Of a stretch of 64,000 nt of DNA, positions 57,769 through 64,000 are shown piece after piece. Source of the DNA: Janthinobacterium sp. 1_2014MBL_MicDiv (GTDB lineage Bacteria; Pseudomonadota; Gammaproteobacteria; Burkholderiales; Burkholderiaceae_D). Made by a program: the position numbers and the translations under genes. Each line of letters begins with the position of its first letter. Within the stretch, counting starts at the first letter, position 1. The notes beneath the pieces are model-generated. The model was given only the letters and a program-made list of their open reading frames with translations. It did not search any database and was not told where the DNA came from. Where the stretch lies: NCBI RefSeq assembly GCF_001865675.1, contig NZ_CP011319.1, positions 1,922,001 to 1,986,000 of the forward strand. Reading direction: 5' to 3'.

Positions 57769-57940
57769 GCGCAATGAACGCCTGGATGCCTGGTATGACG
57801 GCTCGGCCGTCTGCCTGATCGCCGTCGGCGCGCACGGCGCCCCGCTGGACCTGGGCGACGATGAAGTGCGCGCCCTGATCGCGAAGCTGCAGCGCTGTCT
57901 GGCCGAGTCCGAAGCAGCTTCGGCGGCGAGCGAAGACTGA
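57761..57940 (+). CDS. Small hypothetical protein, 59 aa
   Basis: A short acidic protein, last of the coupled run, starting at ATG 57761 with CAGGAGG upstream and overlapping DUF2750 by 8 bases. It contains GAPLDLGDDEVRALIAKLQRCL, which looks like one strand plus one helix. Family not recognised. Confidence 0.55.
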   Translation: MSERNERLDAWYDGSAVCLIAVGAHGAPLDLGDDEVRALIAKLQRCLAESEAASAASED

Positions 57941-57944
57941 CGGC

Positions 57945-58424
57945 TCAGGCCGCCGCCAGCGCCTTTTCCATCGCCATGCTGGCCAGGCTGATGCCGCTCG
58001 GGTGCGCATACGCTTCTTCGCGCAAGGCGATAAAACCGGCAGCAGCGTAAAACGGCACGGCGTTCAGCGAGGCGGACAGGTGCAGGCGGCCGATGCCGCG
58101 CTGGCGCGCCAGCTGCTCCAGCGCCGCCAGCAGCCGCTTGCCGATACCCAGCCCCGCGCGGGCGGGATCGACGAAGACGGCATCGACTTCATGTTTATTG
58201 ATGTCCAGCATGGCATAGCCGGCGATGACCTCGTCCTGCATCGCGACGATGCCGCCGCCCTCGGCCAGCATGGCTGCATACGCGTCCGGCACGGGCGAAG
58301 CCGTCCACACGGCAATTTTCCCGGGCGCATAGTGCGCGGCGCAACCGACGCGCACTGCCACGGTGCGCAGGGCCCACAGGGCGGCCATGTCGGCGGGCAG
58401 GGCGGGACGCAGGGCGATGGTCAT
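57945..58424 (-). CDS. GNAT acetyltransferase
   Basis: This 159-aa protein starts MTIALRPALPADMAALWAL and has the acetyl-CoA loop VDPARAGLGIGKRLLAALEQLARQRGI. The strand VIAGYAMLDINKHEVDAVFVDP is typical of PhnO/ElaA-like GNATs. Substrate unknown. The open frame upstream to 58703 is not supported; ATG 58424 places the GNAT fold at the start. It is convergent with the 59-aa gene. Confidence 0.85.
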   Translation of the reverse strand: MTIALRPALPADMAALWALRTVAVRVGCAAHYAPGKIAVWTASPVPDAYAAMLAEGGGIVAMQDEVIAGYAMLDINKHEVDAVFVDPARAGLGIGKRLLAALEQLARQRGIGRLHLSASLNAVPFYAAAGFIALREEAYAHPSGISLASMAMEKALAAA

Positions 58425-58666
58425 GGACGCTTTCCAGGCAAAGGCCCATGCTAGCGCAATCGGATGCAGGTGGCCAGCACTGCCGCCCCGCAAGAAAAGA
58501 TTGCCCGAAGGAATAGACTTGCCCATCCAGTTGACGTTATCATGTTTTTGTAAGTGTCGGTGGCTGGCAAGCCGGCGCATTGGTGAAACATGGTGACAGG
58601 CGAAAGCGGGCGTGGGCATGGCGAATGATGCGTGATGTGCCGGGCGGCGTGAGGTCTGGTGGTGGA

Positions 58667-61600
58667 ATGGGCAGGGCAGCGGCGCGCCGCTGCTGCCGCG
58701 CATTGCTGCTGGCGCTGTGCCTTGCCACCGGCGTCGCCGCGGCCGCTGCGCCCCTTCCCGCTCCCGCTCCCGCCCATGGCCAGCGCATCCTCTTCCTCAA
58801 TGCTTACGATTACGGCCGCGCCGGCGTGGAATCGTACACGCGCACCTATGTGGCCGCCATGACGGCGGCCGGCCTGGCCAGCGAAGATATCATGGTCGAG
58901 CACCTGAACCTGAATACCCAGGGCGACCCCGCATTGCGCAATGAGATGCGCGATTTGTTGCTTTTAAGATACACCCAGATGATGGGACGCAAGGTCGACC
59001 TGATCGTCGCCATGCAGCAGCCGGCGCTCGATTATCTGGTGTCGGACCTGGCGCCGCTGGCGCGCGGCGTGCCCGTGCTGGCGATCAATACCTCGGGCAA
59101 GGCCTTGCCTGCGGGCAGTCCTGCCGTCATCTGGCAGCAAAAGGCGAATGTCGATTTCCCCGGCACCCTGGCGCAGGCGATGGCGCTGTTTCCTGATACC
59201 CGGACCATCGTCATGGCCGTCGGCGCCAGCGAGGCCGACCAGGTCCTGAAGCGCAGCATGCAGCAGGCGGCGCAGGCGTGGCGGGGCAAGGTGGCCATGC
59301 AGTATCTGGACGGCCTGACCCTGGCGCAGATGCGCGCGGCCGTCGCGCAGCTGCCCGCCGATACCGTATTGGTGGTGAGCAACGTCAACCGCGACGCGGC
59401 CGGCGCGATCGCCACGCCCGTGCAGTTTGCCGGGGAACTGGCGCGGCTGGCGAACGTGCCGGCCTTCGGCATGTACAACGCGAATGTGGGCAAGGGCATC
59501 CTCGGCGGCTCCATCCTGCATATCGAACGGGCCGCGCAGCAGGTGGCGCAGATGTCGCTGGCGCTGCTGGCGGGCAAGGCGCCTGCCGCGCCGGGCGCCT
59601 TGCTGCCGCCCGCGCATCCCGTGCCCATGTATGACTGGGAGCAGCTGCAGCGCTGGGATGCCGACATCAGCCGCCTGCCGCCGCACGCGCTGTTCGTCAA
59701 CCGTCCGCCCGAACTGTGGCATGAGCACCGCGCCGCCGTGCTGGCCGTGGGCGCCGTGTTCATCGTGATGGCGGGCCTGCTGAGCGCCTTGCTGCTGCAG
59801 CGCCGGCGCTTGCGCCGCGCCGAGAGCGAGGCGCGCGAAAGCGAGCAGCGCTTCCGCATCCTGGTGGAGCACGCGCCCGAAGCCATCGTCGTGTATGACC
59901 TGGACCTGGACCGTTTCATCGACGCCAACAGCAGCGCGCAGCGCATGCTGGGCATGTCTCGCGCAGAGCTGCTGGCGAAGGGGCCGTTCGACCTGTACAG
60001 CGCGGAGCAGCCCGATGGCCTGCCTTTGGGCCTGATGGTGGAAGAGCATTTGCGGCGCGCCATGCTGGGCGAACCCATCCACGTGGAGCGCCATGTACGG
60101 CGCGCCGACGGTTCCGTCTTTCCCTGCGAAGTGCGGCTGGTGAAATTGCCGATGGAAGGGCGGCGCCTGGTGCGCAGCGGCATCGTCGACATTTCCGAGC
60201 GCAAGCACAGCGAACAGGAGCTGCTCGGCTACCGCGACCACCTGGAAGAACTGGTGCAGCAGCGCACGGCGGCGCTGTCCGTCGCCGTCACCGAGGCCGA
60301 ATCGGCCAACCGCGCGAAGAGCGTGTTCCTGGCCAACATGAGCCATGAGCTGCGCACGCCCCTGAATTCCGTGATCGGCTTTTCGCAGATGATGGCCGAT
60401 TCAAGCAGCATGTTCGAGGAAGAAAAGCACAACCTGGCCATCATCAACCGCGCCGGCCACCATTTGCTGACCTTGATCAATGACATCCTCGAACTGTCGA
60501 AGATCGAGGCGGGCCGCATGCAGCTGCAGGCGGGGCCCGTGGACTTGAACGGCTTGCTCGACGAGGTGCTCGAGATGGTGCGCATGCGTTCGGGCAGCCA
60601 GGGCATCGCGCTGCGGCTCGAGCGTTCCAACGTGCCGCCGCTGGTGCATCTCGATGGCGCCAAGCTGCGCCAGGTGCTCCTCAATTTGCTGTCGAACGCG
60701 CTCAAGTTCATCGAGCAGGGCAGCGTGACCCTGTCGCTCGCGTGCCAGCCGGCCGGCGACGATGGGCAGGTGGCGCTGGCGTTCGCCGTGCGCGATACGG
60801 GCAGCGGCATCGCCGAGCAAGACCTCGAGCGCATCTTCGAGCCGTTCGTGCAGGCCGACAGCGCCGTGGCGCAGGCCGGCACGGGGCTGGGCCTGACCAT
60901 TTCGCGCGAATTCGCGCGCCTGATGGGCGGCGACCTGCGCGTCGAATCGACGCTGGGCGAAGGCTCCATCTTCCATTTCGACCTGCGCGCGCCGCTCGTG
61001 CTGCGTCCCGCCGCCGCGCCGCTGGCGCCGGGACGGGTGGCGCGCCTGCCGCCGGCCCAGCGCGGGCGCACGGTGCTGCTGGTCGACGATGACGAGAATT
61101 GCCGCAAGCTGCTGGCCGGGCTGATGGCGCCGCTGGGCTTCCTGCTGCAGGAGGCGGCGGGCGGCACGCAGGCGCAGGCGCTGCTGGCCATGCAGCGCTA
61201 CGACCTGGTGCTCAGCGACTGGCGCATGCCGGACATGGATGGCCTGGCCCTGACGCGCTGGCTGCGCGGGCAGGCGGGACTGGCGCAGCCGCGCCTGGTG
61301 ATCATGACGGCTTCCGCTTTCGAGGAAGAAAAGCAGGAGGCGCTGGCGGCCGGCGCCGACGGTTTCCTGCGCAAGCCGATCGAGCAGGAGCACCTGTTTG
61401 CCATGCTGGAGCAGCAGCTGGGCCTGCGCTTCCAGCGTGCCGCCGCCCAGGTGCCGGGCATGCAGGGAGCGCCGGCGGCGGCCTTTGATTTTCAGCAGGC
61501 GCTGGATCAGCTGGGCGCGGCCGAACGGCAGGCATTGCTCGAATCGGTGCAGGCGCTCGACTTGCGCCGCAGCGCCATCGTGCTGGCCGGCGTGGCCACG

Positions 61601-61735
61601 CGCTGGCCGCAGCTGGCCGCGCATGTCGCCGTCATGCTGGAGCAGCACGAGTATCAGCAGCTGTGCGCGGCGCTGGCGCCGTGCGCCGACCTGCCGGCCA
61701 TGGACGCCACCCTGCGCCAGGGGGCCGACGCATGA
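58667..61735 (+). CDS. Hybrid sensor kinase with ABC-binding-protein-like sensor
   Basis: This 1022-aa protein has a signal/anchor at residues 1-28. A periplasmic domain at about 35-345 resembles ABC transporter substrate-binding folds (RILFLNAYDYGRAGVESYTR, VIWQQKANVDFPGTLAQAMALFPDTRTIVMAVG). A TM segment lies near 365-385. PAS follows (about 395-520), then HisKA with His in LANMSHELRTPLNSVIGF. The HATPase has NLLSNALKF, DTGSGI and GTGLGL. REC has VLLVDDDENC and DLVLSDWRMPDMDG, and a C-terminal helical domain ends the protein. The next kinase overlaps its stop. ATG 58667 is favoured by the signal sequence; 58628 and 58580 are alternatives. Confidence 0.9.
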   Translation: MGRAAARRCCRALLLALCLATGVAAAAAPLPAPAPAHGQRILFLNAYDYGRAGVESYTRTYVAAMTAAGLASEDIMVEHLNLNTQGDPALRNEMRDLLLLRYTQMMGRKVDLIVAMQQPALDYLVSDLAPLARGVPVLAINTSGKALPAGSPAVIWQQKANVDFPGTLAQAMALFPDTRTIVMAVGASEADQVLKRSMQQAAQAWRGKVAMQYLDGLTLAQMRAAVAQLPADTVLVVSNVNRDAAGAIATPVQFAGELARLANVPAFGMYNANVGKGILGGSILHIERAAQQVAQMSLALLAGKAPAAPGALLPPAHPVPMYDWEQLQRWDADISRLPPHALFVNRPPELWHEHRAAVLAVGAVFIVMAGLLSALLLQRRRLRRAESEARESEQRFRILVEHAPEAIVVYDLDLDRFIDANSSAQRMLGMSRAELLAKGPFDLYSAEQPDGLPLGLMVEEHLRRAMLGEPIHVERHVRRADGSVFPCEVRLVKLPMEGRRLVRSGIVDISERKHSEQELLGYRDHLEELVQQRTAALSVAVTEAESANRAKSVFLANMSHELRTPLNSVIGFSQMMADSSSMFEEEKHNLAIINRAGHHLLTLINDILELSKIEAGRMQLQAGPVDLNGLLDEVLEMVRMRSGSQGIALRLERSNVPPLVHLDGAKLRQVLLNLLSNALKFIEQGSVTLSLACQPAGDDGQVALAFAVRDTGSGIAEQDLERIFEPFVQADSAVAQAGTGLGLTISREFARLMGGDLRVESTLGEGSIFHFDLRAPLVLRPAAAPLAPGRVARLPPAQRGRTVLLVDDDENCRKLLAGLMAPLGFLLQEAAGGTQAQALLAMQRYDLVLSDWRMPDMDGLALTRWLRGQAGLAQPRLVIMTASAFEEEKQEALAAGADGFLRKPIEQEHLFAMLEQQLGLRFQRAAAQVPGMQGAPAAAFDFQQALDQLGAAERQALLESVQALDLRRSAIVLAGVATRWPQLAAHVAVMLEQHEYQQLCAALAPCADLPAMDATLRQGADA

Positions 61736-63909
61736 CGCGGTCCCCTCCCGAGAATACGCGCCTGGGCGGCGTCTCCATCGTGCTGGCCGTGAGCGTGGCG
61801 CTGACCTTTGTCGTCACCGCGCTGCTGCTGGTGTTTGCCGTGCTGTTTTACCAGTCCGAACGCGAGGAGCGCTGGCAGCAGCTGTACCGCAGCCTCTCCG
61901 TCAGCGCCGACCAGCTGGCCGTGGCCATCGAACTGCCGCTGTGGAACCTCGATGAAAAGCAGATGCTGGCCATCATGCGCAGCACGCTGGGCAAGCGCGA
62001 CCTGGTGGCCAGCGCGCTCACGCCCGGCATCGGCAGGGAGGCGCTGGCCCTGCGCCGCAATGCGCACGGCGGCTTCGACAGCCTGTCCGTGCTGCCCGAC
62101 GATGCCGGCCTGCTGGTGGCGAGGCGTCCGGTGACGATGGCCGGACAGGTCATCGGCGGCGTCGCCGTGTATGCCACGCCGGCCCTGCTGCACGCGCAGC
62201 TGCGCCAGCGCGCGCTGGCCATCGGCGCCATGATCGTGGCGCTCGACGTGATCCTCGTGGCCAGCATCTGGCTCGTGCTGTGGTGCCTGATGCTCAAGCC
62301 CCTGCGCGCCATCGGCCAGTACGCGGCCGGCGTCAGCGCGGGGCAGAGCGAGGCCTTCGGCACGCCGCCGCAAGCGTGGTTCGCGGGCGAGCTGCGCACC
62401 CTGTACCGCTCGATCCGCGACATGGTGGCGCTGCTCGACAGCCGCTACCGCGCCTTGCAGCGCAGCGAGGAGCGCGTGCAGATGGCCACGGGCGCGGCCA
62501 GCATCGGCATCTGGGACTGGAACGTGATCGGCGATGAACTGCAGTGGGACGAGCAGATGTACGCGCAGTTCAAGGCCGATGCGGGCAGCGGCACGCCGCC
62601 GGCGGCCATCTGGCGCGCGGCGCTGGTGCCGCAGGATGTGGCGGCGACCAAGGCGGCCCTGCGCGCCGCGCTGGCGTCCGGTCACGCGTTTTCGCACGAG
62701 TACCGCATCCTGTGGCCCGATGGCGGCATCCGCTACATCAAGGCCGACGCCGTGATCTTCCGCGACGGCGCGGGCCAGCCCATGCGCCTGGTCGGCTCGA
62801 ACTACGACATCACGGCGCACCGCGAGGCGGAGCTGGAACTGCTGCGCCACCGCCACCACCTGGAGGAGCTGGTGGACGAGCGCACGGGTGCGCTGTCGGT
62901 GGCGGTCAGCCAGGCGCAGGCGGCCAACCGTGCGAAGAGTACCTTCCTCGCCAACATGAGCCACGAGCTGCGCACGCCCCTGAATTCCGTGATCGGTTTT
63001 TCACGCCTGATGGCCGCCTCGCCCAACATGCAGCCCGATGAAAAGCGCAACCTGGCCATCATCCACCGCTCGGGCAATCACTTATTGACCTTGATTAATG
63101 AAATCCTCGAGCTGTCGAAGGGCGAGGCGGGACGGCTGCAGCCGCAGGCGGAAGTGGTGGCGCTGGCGCCGCTGCTGCAGGAAGTGATGGACATGCTGGG
63201 CATGCGCGCCGAGCAGCAGGGCCTGGCGCTGCGCCTCGATTGCGTGGCCGTGCCGCAGGCGGCCGTGCTCGATGCGACGCGCCTGCGCCAGGTCTTGCTG
63301 AACCTGATGTCGAACGCCGTCAAGTTCGCGGGCGGCGGCAGCGTGACCTTGCGCGTGCGCGGCGAGCGGCTCGACGGCGATGCATGGCGGCTGTCGTTCG
63401 CCGTCAGCGACACGGGCGTCGGCATCGCCCTCGACGACCAGCAGCGCATCTTCGAGCCCTTCGTGCAGGCCGACAGCGCGGGCGCCAAGGATGGCACGGG
63501 CCTGGGGCTGGCCATCTCGCGCGAATTCGTGCAGCTGATGCAGGGCGAGCTGACGGTGGAGTCGGTGCCGGGGCAGGGCGCCACTTTCCGTTTCAGCATA
63601 CCCGTGCAGGCGGCTCCGGCGCCATCGGTCGCGCTGGCCCCAGCGCCGGCGCCATTGCCGCAGCCGCCAGCGCCCGACATGCGGCCGGCGCTGCGGGCGC
63701 AGGACCTGGCGCCGCTGGCGCAGGACGAGCGCGCCGCCTTGCTGGCGGCGCTGCGTGCATTGAACCTGGCCCGCGTGGCGCAGCTGCTGGCCGCCTTGCC
63801 GGCGGCGGCGGGGCCGTTGCTGGCGCCATTGCAGGCGATGCTGGAGCGGCACGAGTATCGCCAGCTGTGCGCGCTGCTCGAGGCGGAGGACGCGCCGGCG
63901 CAGCCGTGA
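61732..63909 (+). CDS. Membrane sensor histidine kinase, paralogue of the upstream kinase core
   Basis: This 725-aa protein has TM1 at about residues 14-38 and a periplasmic segment of about 120 residues. TM2 lies near 165-185 and is followed by a HAMP-like linker. PAS is at about 250-365, with HisKA His in LANMSHELRTPLNSVIGF. The HATPase has LMSNAVKFAG, DTGVGI and GTGLGLAIS. It lacks a REC domain but ends with a helical region (ERAALLAALRALNLARVAQLL ... LERHEYRQLCALLE) similar to the end of the preceding kinase. ATG 61732 overlaps the upstream stop (ATGA). A cognate regulator probably lies beyond the window. Confidence 0.9.
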   Translation: MTRSPPENTRLGGVSIVLAVSVALTFVVTALLLVFAVLFYQSEREERWQQLYRSLSVSADQLAVAIELPLWNLDEKQMLAIMRSTLGKRDLVASALTPGIGREALALRRNAHGGFDSLSVLPDDAGLLVARRPVTMAGQVIGGVAVYATPALLHAQLRQRALAIGAMIVALDVILVASIWLVLWCLMLKPLRAIGQYAAGVSAGQSEAFGTPPQAWFAGELRTLYRSIRDMVALLDSRYRALQRSEERVQMATGAASIGIWDWNVIGDELQWDEQMYAQFKADAGSGTPPAAIWRAALVPQDVAATKAALRAALASGHAFSHEYRILWPDGGIRYIKADAVIFRDGAGQPMRLVGSNYDITAHREAELELLRHRHHLEELVDERTGALSVAVSQAQAANRAKSTFLANMSHELRTPLNSVIGFSRLMAASPNMQPDEKRNLAIIHRSGNHLLTLINEILELSKGEAGRLQPQAEVVALAPLLQEVMDMLGMRAEQQGLALRLDCVAVPQAAVLDATRLRQVLLNLMSNAVKFAGGGSVTLRVRGERLDGDAWRLSFAVSDTGVGIALDDQQRIFEPFVQADSAGAKDGTGLGLAISREFVQLMQGELTVESVPGQGATFRFSIPVQAAPAPSVALAPAPAPLPQPPAPDMRPALRAQDLAPLAQDERAALLAALRALNLARVAQLLAALPAAAGPLLAPLQAMLERHEYRQLCALLEAEDAPAQP

Positions 63910-63986
63910 AAGTGTGGACTGACAACATCGAATTGTTTGAAAAGACGGCCAAAGTGCCGCTGGTGGATGGTGCTAAATTGCAATAA
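63906..63986 (+). CDS. Possible 26-aa leader peptide or spurious ORF
   Basis: A GTG overlapping the kinase stop (GTGA) opens 26 codons ending TAA at 63984-63986, just before ATG triplets at 63992-64000 that may begin the next gene. It is AT-richer than the kinase. It is too short to judge. Confidence 0.2.
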   Translation: MKVWTDNIELFEKTAKVPLVDGAKLQ

Positions 63987-64000
63987 AGATTATGATGATG

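Overview
The window is 64 kb of GC-rich (roughly 64-65% by eye) chromosomal DNA. Protein style, codon bias and gene content point to a betaproteobacterium of the Oxalobacteraceae (Janthinobacterium/Massilia/Duganella type). That placement is an inference from remembered family resemblance, not from a search. Genes are dense, and I see no rRNA, transposase, integrase, phage structural gene or CRISPR array.

Layout. 1-3.3 kb: end of alanine racemase, an FMN reductase, a membrane diguanylate cyclase and an unknown protein. 3.3-7.0 kb: a copper cluster (CopL-like peptide, Met/His-rich protein, outer-membrane efflux lipoprotein, Tat-exported multicopper oxidase) behind a textbook CueR-type promoter. 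7.2-18.3 kb: a chemoreceptor, small exported proteins, type II NADH dehydrogenase and three signalling proteins. 18.6-20.9 kb: a candidate structured small RNA, then four identical tRNA-Arg(ACG) genes, with one secreted beta-helix protein gene between copies 3 and 4. 20.9-24.6 kb: AraC regulator, phytanoyl-CoA-dioxygenase-like enzyme and FMN 2-hydroxyacid dehydrogenase. 24.8-34.8 kb: mixed small genes, including a CPBP protease/diguanylate cyclase pair, a cytochrome c in a repeat-flanked patch, and a coupled GNAT-SUKH-GNAT-regulator-kinase operon. 34.8-38 kb: 2-hydroxyacid dehydrogenase with LysR, then a small exported protein and a hydrolase-fold protein that lacks its catalytic serine. 38.2-44.2 kb: a complete MexEF-OprN-like RND efflux operon.

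44.4-48.4 kb is the most unusual part. After a fasciclin protein come five small exported Ala/Lys-rich paralogues, four of which carry 11-residue repeats reminiscent of group 3 LEA proteins. They are arranged as two duplicated two-gene operons plus one single gene. Each of the three transcription units has the same CpxR-like direct repeat, GTAAG-N5-GTAA(A/T), upstream. This looks like an envelope-stress regulon of undescribed proteins. 48.5-54.4 kb carries bacterial NHEJ (LigD and Ku on opposite strands) around an Rrf2 regulator/flavoprotein pair, plus a stress-type SDR. 54.5-58.4 kb holds a TetR regulator and a SulP transporter whose reading frame runs into a string of small immunity-like genes (Imm1-like, unknown, DUF2750). 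The window ends with two adjacent, related sensor kinases.

Signal transduction dominates: three diguanylate cyclases with intact GG(D/E)EF and I-sites, five histidine kinases, one chemoreceptor and six one-component regulators or response regulators. Envelope functions (copper, efflux, exported proteins) form the second theme.
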